Shown here one piece after another: positions 1-7,257 of a stretch of 64,000 bases of DNA; the first letter of the stretch is position 1, and every line of letters starts with the position of its first letter. The notes under the pieces are model-generated. The model was not told the origin of the DNA. It did no database searches and was given only the letters and a program-made list of their open reading frames with translations. The stretch is from JAVWPP01 sp036635835 (lineage in GTDB: Bacteria > Bacillota > Clostridia > TANB77 > CAG-465). The DNA lies in assembly GCA_036635835.1 (NCBI GenBank), contig JAVWPP010000002.1, positions 1 to 64,000 of the forward strand. The letters run 5' to 3'. Made by a program: the position numbers and the translations under genes.

Positions 1-1
1 T

Positions 2-52
2 TATGAAGAAATAATAGAAAAAGGTAAAAAAATAACTGAAATTGAATTATAA
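2..52 (+). CDS. 3' end of an upstream gene (partial, 16 codons visible)
   Basis: An open frame enters from the left edge and stops with TAA at 50-52. The visible tail is short and charged (YEEIIEKGKKITEIEL) and is followed directly by a hairpin with a T-run, which fits the end of a transcription unit. The product cannot be identified from 16 residues. Confidence 0.5.
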   Translation, partial: YEEIIEKGKKITEIEL

Positions 53-57
53 AAACA

Positions 58-93
58 GAAAGCGGTAATATATTAAATTATTATCGCTTTTTC
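58..93 (+). terminator. Intrinsic terminator after the left-edge gene
   Basis: The stem AGCGGTAATA pairs with TATTATCGCT (one G-T pair) and is followed by a T-run. It separates the partial left-edge gene from walR. Confidence 0.7.
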
Positions 94-126
94 ATTACAG
101 AAAAGTTACAAATTTTAATAAATTAA

Positions 127-156
127 TGTACATGTATCGTATACATATGATATAAT
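127..156 (+). promoter_or_regulatory. Candidate promoter of walRK
   Basis: An extended -10 (TGaTATAAT, hexamer at 151-156) lies 30 bp upstream of the walR GTG. The best -35 is a weak TGTACA at 127-132 with an 18-bp spacer, so the extended -10 probably carries most of the activity. Confidence 0.5.
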
Positions 157-185
157 GAAGTAAATTTAATAAGAGGTGAAATATT

Positions 186-884
186 GTGAGTAAAAAAATA
201 TTAATTGTTGATGATGAAAAACCAATAGTGGAAATATTGAAATTTAATTTAGAAAAAGAAGGATATGAAATAATTGAGGCATATGACGGTGAAGAAGCAA
301 TGGAATTAGCTAAAACAAAATCACCAGATTTAATGATTTTAGATGTAATGTTACCTAAAATAGATGGTTTTACAGTATGTAAAAAATTAAGACAAGATTA
401 TAACTTTCCAATTATAATGTTGACTGCAAAAGAAGATATAGTAGATAAAATAATAGGTCTAGAATTAGGTGCAGATGACTATATAACAAAGCCTTTTAGC
501 GTTAGAGAATTAATGGCTAGAGTAAAAGCAAATCTAAGAAAATTTTCTGTTCCAGATAAAGAGCAAGTCGTTGAAAACGATAAAATAATTAAAATTAAAA
601 ATATGATTATTGATTTAGAAAGATATATGGTATGTATCGAAGATAAACAATATGATTTAACAATTAAAGAATTTGATCTAATGAAATTTTTAGCTAAGCA
701 TAGAGGACAAGTCTTTTCAAGAGAACAAATACTAGAAAATGTTTGGGGATATGACTATTTTGGAGATCTAAGAACTGTAGATGTTACAATAAGAAGAATA
801 AGAGAAAAAATAGAAAAAGATTCTTCAAGACCGGAATACATAATAACTAAAAGAGGAATTGGATATTATATAATAGAAAAGTAA
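186..884 (+). CDS. walR: WalR-type response regulator (OmpR/PhoB family)
   Basis: Response regulator of the essential WalRK cell-wall homeostasis system: a receiver domain, then a winged-helix DNA-binding domain. The 232 residues match WalR in length and at diagnostic stretches: KILIVDDEKPI with the acidic pocket, LMILDVMLPK with the phospho-acceptor Asp, IMLTAKEDIVDK, GADDYITKPFS with the conserved Lys, and a C-terminal effector with VWGYDYFGDLRTVDV and GIGYYI. The start is GTG at 186, preceded by AAGAGGTGA at 171-179; no ATG fits the Shine-Dalgarno site. The cognate kinase follows after 11 bp, so the pair is co-transcribed. No walH or walI is present in this locus. Identity is from remembered family sequence, not a search. 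Confidence 0.93.
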   Translation: MSKKILIVDDEKPIVEILKFNLEKEGYEIIEAYDGEEAMELAKTKSPDLMILDVMLPKIDGFTVCKKLRQDYNFPIIMLTAKEDIVDKIIGLELGADDYITKPFSVRELMARVKANLRKFSVPDKEQVVENDKIIKIKNMIIDLERYMVCIEDKQYDLTIKEFDLMKFLAKHRGQVFSREQILENVWGYDYFGDLRTVDVTIRRIREKIEKDSSRPEYIITKRGIGYYIIEK

Positions 885-895
885 TTGGTGATTTA

Positions 896-2302
896 ATGTT
901 TAACAGTATGAGAATGAAAAGCGGTATAATGTTTTGTATAACAATAGGTATTACAGCCATAGTAACAACTATGGCTAATATTTTCATGTCTAGTAACGGC
1001 AAAAATTTTGCATATGTATATATATCAGTAGCAGTTTTTCTAATATTATTAGCTATAATTATGAGCTACTTTCTTACAAAAGAGATACTCTTACAATTCA
1101 AAAGATACGAAAAAAATATGAAAAGCTTGTCTGAAGGCAGGCTTAAAGACACAAAGATAATAAAAGAAAGAACTAATATTTTAGAACTTCAAAAATTTAC
1201 TGATTCATTTAATGATATGGTAAAGGTAATAAGAAAAAATCTTTTTGATTTAAATACGCAGCAAAGTAAAACTGAAATTATATTAGAACATATGGCAGAT
1301 GGAGTAGTAGCATTTTCTGCTTCAAGGCAAATTGTACATATGAATAAGTCTGCAATAAGACTTCTTAATGTTAAAAATTCCATTGAAACGTATGAAGATT
1401 TAATGAAACAGCTTATGATTAATATTCAGTTTGATCAATTATTATATATGCCAAATTATAAAAGTAAAGAGCAAAAAGTTTTTATAAACGATAATGTCCT
1501 AAACGTAGTGTTTGCGCCTTTTTATAGCGAAAGGTTAAGCCCTATAGGAGTTATAATGGTTGTAAAAAACATAACAGAAAGCGTAAAACTAGATAATATG
1601 AGAAAAGATTTCGTAGCAACAGTATCTCATGAGTTTAAAACACCACTTACATCAATTAAAGGTTATTCTGAGACAATAATTGATGGGGATTTAACTAAAG
1701 AAGAAATTAAAAAGTTTTCTCAAGTTATTAATGATCAAGCAAACAGGATGGATAGGCTAGTTGTAGACTTATTGCAGCTTTCAAGATACGATCATAATAA
1801 AGTAAGTTGGAGAAAAATGATGTTCAACTTAGAAGAATTAACAAAAAAAGTTGTAGATAGCATGCAAATAATAGCTATAGCAAAAAATCATAAACTAGAG
1901 TGTATAGTTACAAATAATATAGCAAGCGTGTATGCAGACAGAGATTCGGTAGAACAAGTCATAGTAAATATAATAACTAATAGTATTAAATATACGCCAG
2001 ATGGCGGTACAATAACTGTTTACGTAGGTATGGCTAATAGCCAGGTATATTTAAAATTCATAGATACAGGTGTTGGTATACCTGAAAAAGATCTTAAACG
2101 CATATTTGAAAGATTCTATAGAGTAGATAAAGCAAGATCTAGGGAAATGGGTGGTACCGGGCTTGGACTAGCTATAGTTAAAGAAATAGTAGAAGGAAAT
2201 AACGGAACTATAGATATTGCTAGTAAAGTAAATGAAGGAACAACAGTGACTGTAATGTTACCAACTAAAATAGGACTTTGCGATAAAGAAGGAGATGAAT
2301 AA
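896..2302 (+). CDS. walK: WalK-type sensor histidine kinase
   Basis: Membrane sensor kinase partner of WalR. Two membrane segments lie near residues 9-31 and 38-60 with almost no extracellular loop between them, unlike the large sensor loop of Bacillus WalK but common in Clostridia. A HAMP-like linker (about 61-113) and a PAS region (about 125-230) follow, then HisKA with the phospho-accepting His245 in VSHEFKTPLTS. The HATPase_c domain has an N box (IITNSIKYT), DTGVGIPE and GGTGLGLAIVKEI. Its stop codon abuts the tatD start at 2303, so walR-walK-tatD form one operon. The near absence of an extracellular domain suggests signals come through the membrane or the cytoplasmic PAS. Confidence 0.93.
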   Translation: MFNSMRMKSGIMFCITIGITAIVTTMANIFMSSNGKNFAYVYISVAVFLILLAIIMSYFLTKEILLQFKRYEKNMKSLSEGRLKDTKIIKERTNILELQKFTDSFNDMVKVIRKNLFDLNTQQSKTEIILEHMADGVVAFSASRQIVHMNKSAIRLLNVKNSIETYEDLMKQLMINIQFDQLLYMPNYKSKEQKVFINDNVLNVVFAPFYSERLSPIGVIMVVKNITESVKLDNMRKDFVATVSHEFKTPLTSIKGYSETIIDGDLTKEEIKKFSQVINDQANRMDRLVVDLLQLSRYDHNKVSWRKMMFNLEELTKKVVDSMQIIAIAKNHKLECIVTNNIASVYADRDSVEQVIVNIITNSIKYTPDGGTITVYVGMANSQVYLKFIDTGVGIPEKDLKRIFERFYRVDKARSREMGGTGLGLAIVKEIVEGNNGTIDIASKVNEGTTVTVMLPTKIGLCDKEGDE

Positions 2303-3076
2303 ATGATTTTTATTGAAACACATGCCCATTATAATGATGAAAAATTTAACGAAGATATAGACGAAGTAATAACTGAAGCACATAATATGGGCATAGAAAA
2401 AATAGTTAATGTTTCTTTTGATATTCCTAGTTCAAACAAAACTGTGGATATTGTTAATAAGTATGCATATGTTTATGGCGCTATTGGCGTTCATCCAACA
2501 GAATTTGCAGAAGATAACTTTATAGATCAGCTAAAAGAATTATATATTAAAAACAATAAAAAAATCGTAGCTATTGGTGAGATAGGACTAGATTATTATT
2601 GGGAAAAAGAAGAAAGTGCTAAGCAAAAACAAATTAAAAGAGTTATAATGCAAATTGAACTTGCAAATGAATTAAAATTACCTGTTATTATACATTGCAG
2701 AGATGCTGCAGAAGATATGGTTAAGGTCTTAAAACAAAACAAACCATTATATGGTTGCGTATTTCATTGCTATCAGCCAAATGATGCAACAATAAAATAT
2801 ATTATAGAAAACGATATGTATATATCACTTACTGGTAATATTACATTTAAAAGAAACGAGCATTTTTATGAAACAATTAAAAAAATGTCTCTAAATAGAA
2901 TAATGCTAGAAACAGATTCTCCATATATGAGCCCAGAGCCAAATAGAGGAAAGAGAAATTCTTCAAAGAGCATTCCTATAATAGCTAAAAAATTAGCTGA
3001 AATAATGGAAGTATCTGTGGAAGAAATCGCAGATATAACATACGAAAATTCAATGAGATTTTTTAGTTTAAAATAG
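2303..3076 (+). CDS. tatD: TatD family metal-dependent deoxyribonuclease
   Basis: TIM-barrel amidohydrolase-fold nuclease of the TatD/YcfH family (257 residues, normal length). Metal ligands and signatures are visible: ETHAHYND near the N-terminus (HxH), GEIGLDYYW with the bridging Glu, IIHCRDA, VFHCY, and LETDSPYMSPEPNRGKRN near the C-terminus. The first motif reads ETHAH where most relatives have DTHAH. TatD proteins act as 3'-5' DNases linked to DNA repair and degradation. It begins at the base after the walK stop, so it is translationally coupled. A bidirectional terminator follows. Confidence 0.92.
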   Translation: MIFIETHAHYNDEKFNEDIDEVITEAHNMGIEKIVNVSFDIPSSNKTVDIVNKYAYVYGAIGVHPTEFAEDNFIDQLKELYIKNNKKIVAIGEIGLDYYWEKEESAKQKQIKRVIMQIELANELKLPVIIHCRDAAEDMVKVLKQNKPLYGCVFHCYQPNDATIKYIIENDMYISLTGNITFKRNEHFYETIKKMSLNRIMLETDSPYMSPEPNRGKRNSSKSIPIIAKKLAEIMEVSVEEIADITYENSMRFFSLK

Positions 3077-3077
3077 A

Positions 3078-3111
3078 AAAAAAGATAATCAAATTATTTG
3101 ATTATCTTTTT
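3078..3111. terminator. Bidirectional terminator between tatD and the convergent hydrolase gene
   Basis: A perfect AT-rich stem (AAAGATAATCAAA with its complement TTTGATTATCTTT) has A-runs before it and T-runs after it. It can serve both convergent genes. Confidence 0.8.
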
Positions 3112-3116
3112 CATGC

Positions 3117-3854
3117 TTAATTATAGTAACTATATACTACGTTAAAACCCAATTGCTTAGCCGTTTCTCTACATTCTACGCTATCATAATGCATAACATA
3201 AAACAAATCACGTTTATCTACTTGAATGGACTTTGTAATATCTGAAAGTAGCTCATGCGGCTGTATACTATTTATTTTTGAAAGGCATGAAATATTACAA
3301 TCTATATATGCTCGTTCCATGTCAAAATCTTTATATTTATATGAATAATTTAAAACTGTTTTAATATATGAACAATCACCGGAATAAATGACATATTTCT
3401 TGTTTTCAAGTAAAAACAAAATTCCCTTAGATTTAATTCGAACGCAATGGTTAACATCAAAAAATTCAATATCTTTAATATGCGTAAATAGATTGGTAAA
3501 ATCGTGCAATATATAATAGTTTTCGTTCAAATATACGTCGCCTGTGCTTAAAAGTGTTAATAGAGGAACCATAAAAGTAGTATCATTTGGCAAGAGTAAA
3601 TAAACTTTAATTCCTTTTACCAAACTACACCAAGATATAAGGGTAGCTAATGAGCCAACATGATCTTGATGAGTATGAGTAATACAAATATACACTTCTT
3701 TTTTATCTTCTAACAAATTATTAAATCGTATTTTCCTGTAAACATCGCTACCACAATCGATAAGAAGTATTTTATCGCCTTCTTCATAAAAAGCGCTTGT
3801 GTTTCCTAGATAGGGATTGAAAGCACTGCCTGTTCCCAAAAAATTTAACTTCAT
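3117..3854 (-). CDS. MBL-fold (metallo-beta-lactamase superfamily) hydrolase
   Basis: Single-domain metallo-hydrolase of 245 residues. It has an N-terminal FLGTGSAFNPYLGNTS strand-loop as in RNase Z-like members, the metal motif THTHQDHVG, a later YSGDCSY (bridging Asp) and a C-terminal VMHYDS (His ligand). The substrate cannot be read from sequence; it is not the WalJ/YycJ family in any way I can recognise. The start chosen is ATG at 3854 because the Shine-Dalgarno AAAGGA sits about 10 nt upstream; a GTG at 3863 would be only about 1 nt from it. It is convergent with tatD and monocistronic. Confidence 0.82.
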   Translation of the reverse strand: MKLNFLGTGSAFNPYLGNTSAFYEEGDKILLIDCGSDVYRKIRFNNLLEDKKEVYICITHTHQDHVGSLATLISWCSLVKGIKVYLLLPNDTTFMVPLLTLLSTGDVYLNENYYILHDFTNLFTHIKDIEFFDVNHCVRIKSKGILFLLENKKYVIYSGDCSYIKTVLNYSYKYKDFDMERAYIDCNISCLSKINSIQPHELLSDITKSIQVDKRDLFYVMHYDSVECRETAKQLGFNVVYSYYN

Positions 3855-3949
3855 AAAATCCACATCCTTTTAAATATTTGTTTTAAAGCCTAAAATTATT
3901 ATGTTACCATTATACACGTAAAAAGCTGAAAAATCAAGTGCTAATTTTG

Positions 3950-3978
3950 TTGAAATATATTTAAAAATGCTGTATAAT
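3950..3978 (+). promoter_or_regulatory. Promoter of the CmpB-like membrane protein gene
   Basis: TTGAAA at 3950-3955, a 17-bp spacer and TATAAT at 3973-3978, 31 bp upstream of the start codon. Confidence 0.75.
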
Positions 3979-4008
3979 ATCATAAAAGAAATAGGAGTGG
4001 TGTAAATT

Positions 4009-4731
4009 ATGTATAGTATAACAGTTAATATACTTTCGTTTTTTGTATATTCATTTTTAGGGTGGATATTTGAAATAATATGCGTAAGCGTAAGTGAAAA
4101 AAAATTCGTAGATAGAGGTTTTTTAATAGGCCCATATTGCCCTATATATGGCTTTGGCTCAATGGCAATGGTTTTATTATTAGAAAAGTACCAAGATGAT
4201 ATCGTAGCTCTTTTTGTAATGTCCGTAGTAATATGTAGCATTTTAGAATATGTTACTAGCTATATCATGGAAAAAATATTCAAAGCTAGGTGGTGGGACT
4301 ACAGTCACAAGAAATTCAATATAAATGGACGTATATGTCTTTTTAATAGCATAGTTTTCGGTTTTTTTGGATGTATTGTAACACTAGTATTAAACCCAAG
4401 GATTGTAAAGCTTATTTGCATAAGTCCTCCAATTGTATTATATATAATTCTAGGCGTTTTACTTTGCACATTTATACTAGATCTAATATGTTCATTTAAT
4501 ATAATTAGTGGGATGAAAGATGCTGCTTACCAAATGAAAAAAGATAATACTACTGAAATCACTAGAAAAGTAAAAGAAATCTTAAAAAAGAAATCTATAT
4601 TTAGTAAACGTTTAGTAAATGCGTTCCCAGACTTTTCAGCAACAATTAAATCTAAAGTAGAAGAATTAGAAGAGCGAAAAAAAGAAATAAAACTAGAAAT
4701 ACAAAATGAAATAAAGCGAAGAAAAAAGTAA
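4009..4731 (+). CDS. CmpB-like multispanning membrane protein (putative ABC-transporter type IV family)
   Basis: Integral membrane protein of 240 residues with about five hydrophobic segments in the first 165 residues and a lysine-rich cytoplasmic tail predicted as helical or coiled-coil (about 190-240). The N-terminal YSFLGWIFEIICVS followed by DRGFLIGPYCPIYGFGS is the signature of the Pfam family named putative ABC-transporter type IV (CmpB). The biochemical role of the family is not settled. It has its own promoter and terminator and no ABC ATPase alongside, so a transporter role is not supported by context. Confidence 0.8.
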   Translation: MYSITVNILSFFVYSFLGWIFEIICVSVSEKKFVDRGFLIGPYCPIYGFGSMAMVLLLEKYQDDIVALFVMSVVICSILEYVTSYIMEKIFKARWWDYSHKKFNINGRICLFNSIVFGFFGCIVTLVLNPRIVKLICISPPIVLYIILGVLLCTFILDLICSFNIISGMKDAAYQMKKDNTTEITRKVKEILKKKSIFSKRLVNAFPDFSATIKSKVEELEERKKEIKLEIQNEIKRRKK

Positions 4732-4741
4732 ATAATATAGA

Positions 4742-4769
4742 GAAAAAGGGGCAATGCAGCCTCTTTTTT
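4742..4769 (+). terminator. Terminator after the CmpB-like gene
   Basis: AAAAAGGGGC pairs with GCCTCTTTTT (one G-T pair), with a short loop and a T-run. Confidence 0.7.
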
Positions 4770-4788
4770 GCGAACTAGTTGGTATAAT

Positions 4789-4824
4789 AAAAAGTCTTAG
4801 AAATAAATATTACTAAGACTTTTA
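4789..4824 (-). terminator. Hairpin/terminator at the 3' end of the small cationic gene
   Basis: The stem AAAAGTCTTAG/CTAAGACTTTT overlaps the stop codon of the minus-strand gene and is followed on that strand by a T-run. A near-identical stem lies upstream of the same gene at 5147-5181. Confidence 0.7.
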
Positions 4825-5034
4825 TTTAAACATTTTTTTAATTAAATCAAATACTCCAATACTTGTTTTGTGATACACTTTGTTATATATCGCTTTTTTG
4901 GGATTTCGTATTAATCCTGTTCCCTTTTTACCATAGAAAGGATTAATGCTCTTTTTTAATTGCCTTTTTAGTTTTCCAGTAGTTCTAGCTTTAAAGCTTT
5001 TCTTCAAACTTAATTTTCTTATTCCTATTTTCAT
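4822..5034 (-). CDS. Small, highly basic protein of unknown function
   Basis: 70 residues, strongly cationic, no membrane segment. It contains ARTTGKLKRQLKKSINP, YGKKGTGLIRNPKKAIYN and KVYHKTSIGVFDLI. I recall similar small basic proteins with a GxGxIxNPKKAxYNKVYxKT core in Firmicutes genomes and phages, but no established function. A Shine-Dalgarno site (TTGAGG) lies about 6 nt before the ATG, so it is very likely translated. It sits between two matching hairpins immediately downstream of tRNA-Pro on the same strand, a typical spot for a small mobile cargo gene. Confidence 0.7.
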   Translation of the reverse strand: MKIGIRKLSLKKSFKARTTGKLKRQLKKSINPFYGKKGTGLIRNPKKAIYNKVYHKTSIGVFDLIKKMFK

Positions 5035-5146
5035 AATAACCTCAACTAATATAGATATTACAATATTTTCTGTTCTAAGTCAATACTGCTATAGTAAAGT
5101 TTATATATAGATTAAATAATTTTTCTAATTTGCTAATGCAGTAAAA

Positions 5147-5181
5147 AATAAAAGTCTTAGAAAAATAATTTCTAAGACTTT
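5147..5181 (-). terminator. Hairpin/terminator after tRNA-Pro
   Basis: On the minus strand, AAAGTCTTAGAAA pairs with TTTCTAAGACTTT just past the tRNA 3' CCA and a T-rich stretch follows. It shares its 10-bp core with the hairpin at 4789-4824. Confidence 0.7.
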
Positions 5182-5186
5182 GAATC

Positions 5187-5262
5187 TGGTCGGAGTGACA
5201 GGACTTGAACCTGCAACCTCATGGTCCCAAACCACGCGCGCTACCAGTTGCGCTACACCCCG
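5187..5262 (-). tRNA. tRNA-Pro, anticodon UGG
   Basis: Read on the minus strand, the acceptor CGGGGTG pairs with CACTCCG. The D arm is GCGCAACTGGTAGCGC, the anticodon loop TTTGGGA gives UGG, and the T arm GCAGGTTCAAGTCCTGT carries the GTTCAA signature. The discriminator A and the CCA tail are genome-encoded (76 nt in total). Confidence 0.97.
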
Positions 5263-5397
5263 TTGATTACAAAAATTATTATAACACTACTTTATGCAAA
5301 AATCAATACTTTTATGTAAAAAAACAAAATAAATTTAAAGTGCTTTATTTAATAGAAAATATAATATATAATAAAGGTAGAAAATACGAGGTGTAAA

Positions 5398-6768
5398 ATG
5401 GGAAGAGTAAGTAAATATCAATATACACATTTTATATATCCATTTGTAGTGGATTCGAAAAAATATAATAGCTTTATAAATAAAACTATTAGTGATGAGA
5501 AAAAGTGGAGTTTTAAAATATATGATCAATCTGTAGATTATGATGTACACTCATTCTTTTTACCATACATGAAGAACTTTTTGTTCCAGTCACTATTTTG
5601 GACTAAAAATGAACAAAAAACATTTAAAGATTTAAACATAACTCAAAAAATGTCTAAACTATCTAAAATGCCATGCTTAACTTTTGATTATAATTTAGGA
5701 AAAATAAAAACAGGAAATGTAACAATAAAAGATGAAGAAAGTATAAACTTTGAAATTTCACAGATAAGGCTTGTCACATTTGAACCTGGAATATGCTTTT
5801 TAGATATAAAAACAGAAATAGATACATGCGGAAAGTATATAGATTTTGACACTATTTTAGATTTTAACTTTGGATTTAGAGAATTAACACCACGCGGAGA
5901 TAATAGAGTATCAATAAAAAAACTAAAGGCAAATAAAATAGATAATATAATGGATATAGCAACATTTATTTCTTCAATAACAGAAGGCTTTGAGACTCAA
6001 AATATAGAAAAAGTATACTACGATAAAATGTTTACATATTCATATGTTTGCTTAGATAGAAGCGAGTGGGAAGAAGAATCAGACTTTAAAGAAATAGAAA
6101 ATGATTTCTATAAATTTCAGTACGTTTTAGAAGGAAAATCTCAAAGTAGATTTAATAATGAATGCGAAAAACTAAAAGCAAATAGATATTCTAGGTGGCA
6201 ATACTCAATGTTTGGTTTTTCAAACGAAAGTGGAGTTGTTTTAGTATCTGAAAAAGAACAATACAACATAACTAAAATGCCACAATATTTTGATAATGTA
6301 TATATTTTTATGCTGCTACTAGCATTATATCAAAGAATAAGTTTGCTTAATTTTTCTCATGAATTATTAAACAGCAGTAAATCTAGAGTTACAACAATGC
6401 AAAACAGATTAACAGAATTTGTTCATTTCAGTTGGTTTAGTCAAATAACTAATTCGGAATACGGCATGGATATATGGAAAAAGTGGCAAGAAGCATTAGG
6501 ATTACCTGAACTTTTTGATGAAGTACATAAAGAATATCAAGAATATTACGAAAATATAGTAAGTGAAGGCCAAAACGGTATAAATGTAGTTTTAATGATT
6601 GTGTACATAATAAGCACCATATTTGCAGGACTATCTATTTTGGTAAACAAGATAGATATACAAGGAACATGGATGGAATATGGACTATATATAGCTTTAA
6701 TAACTGCAATAGTTTGCTATCCAACATATTTAATATTTAAAATTATTAATAGAAAGAAAAGGAGATAG
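5398..6768 (+). CDS. Unknown membrane protein with a long soluble N-terminal part and two C-terminal TM helices
   Basis: 456 residues. About 395 residues are hydrophilic, beginning YTHFIYPFVVDSKKYNSF, with a likely helical stretch around residues 310-380. Two membrane segments close the protein (near 395-418 and 425-445), ending in a basic IINRKKRR tail. The topology recalls CorA-type channels, but I see no GMN motif after the first membrane helix, so a magnesium-channel call is not justified. Start ATG with AGGTG upstream. The acpS gene follows after 4 bp, implying one operon with lipid metabolism. Function unknown. Confidence 0.75.
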   Translation: MGRVSKYQYTHFIYPFVVDSKKYNSFINKTISDEKKWSFKIYDQSVDYDVHSFFLPYMKNFLFQSLFWTKNEQKTFKDLNITQKMSKLSKMPCLTFDYNLGKIKTGNVTIKDEESINFEISQIRLVTFEPGICFLDIKTEIDTCGKYIDFDTILDFNFGFRELTPRGDNRVSIKKLKANKIDNIMDIATFISSITEGFETQNIEKVYYDKMFTYSYVCLDRSEWEEESDFKEIENDFYKFQYVLEGKSQSRFNNECEKLKANRYSRWQYSMFGFSNESGVVLVSEKEQYNITKMPQYFDNVYIFMLLLALYQRISLLNFSHELLNSSKSRVTTMQNRLTEFVHFSWFSQITNSEYGMDIWKKWQEALGLPELFDEVHKEYQEYYENIVSEGQNGINVVLMIVYIISTIFAGLSILVNKIDIQGTWMEYGLYIALITAIVCYPTYLIFKIINRKKRR

Positions 6769-6772
6769 TAAT

Positions 6773-7132
6773 ATGCATAGTTGTGGAATAGATATAGTAA
6801 AAGTAAGTAGAATTAAAGATGCAATAGAAGCTAATGATAAGTTTATTAAAAAAGTGTATTCAGATGATGAAATAGAATATTGTAATGTAAAAAACGTAGA
6901 TCAAAGGTATTTGCATTACGCTGGTAGATTTGCAGCAAAAGAAGCGATATATAAAGCGCTAACTAACTCAGAAATAAAACCAGAAGCTTGGAATACAATT
7001 GAGATAATATCACTTGGAGGAAAATTAACTAAACCTATAGTAAGAATAAATGGTGAAATATTAAGTAATATAGATGTTAGTATTTCACACGATACAGACT
7101 ATGCAACTGCAGTAGCAATATTAGATAAATAA
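6773..7132 (+). CDS. acpS: Holo-[acyl-carrier-protein] synthase
   Basis: AcpS transfers 4'-phosphopantetheine from CoA to apo-ACP, activating fatty acid synthesis. The 119 residues are the normal trimeric AcpS size. The signatures are GIDIVKVSRI with the Mg-binding Asp, RFAAKEAIYKAL with the conserved Glu and Lys, and a C-terminal VSISHDTDYATAVA. Start ATG follows AAAGGAGATAGTA. It is preceded at 4 bp by the unknown membrane protein and ends in a clear terminator. Confidence 0.95.
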   Translation: MHSCGIDIVKVSRIKDAIEANDKFIKKVYSDDEIEYCNVKNVDQRYLHYAGRFAAKEAIYKALTNSEIKPEAWNTIEIISLGGKLTKPIVRINGEILSNIDVSISHDTDYATAVAILDK

Positions 7133-7137
7133 TGTAT

Positions 7138-7166
7138 AGAGTATGCTTTTGAAGGCATACTTTTTT
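7138..7166 (+). terminator. Terminator after acpS
   Basis: AGTATGC pairs with GCATACT around an 8-nt loop, followed by T6. Confidence 0.85.
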
Positions 7167-7200
7167 ACATAATATATTTAGCATAAATGAGCTAACATTC

Positions 7201-7229
7201 TTTACATAAAGAGTTATACATGATATAAT
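7201..7229 (+). promoter_or_regulatory. Promoter of the metG-lepB-holB-ricT operon
   Basis: TTTACA at 7201-7206, a 17-bp spacer and TATAAT at 7224-7229 with a TG extension (TGaTATAAT). The leader to the start codon is too short for a T-box. Confidence 0.82.
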
Positions 7230-7257
7230 AAATAAAATAAAAGCATTGGAGGACAAA

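Noticed and set aside
3855..3863. GTG start for the MBL-fold hydrolase
   Set aside because: It is about one base from the Shine-Dalgarno; the ATG at 3854 has proper spacing.
5205..5396. Plus-strand ORF antisense to tRNA-Pro
   Set aside because: It is a shadow of the tRNA and of AT-rich spacer, with no ribosome-binding site.
7133..7257. T-box leader before metG
   Set aside because: The interval holds the acpS terminator and a promoter 28 bases before the start; there is no room for a T-box.
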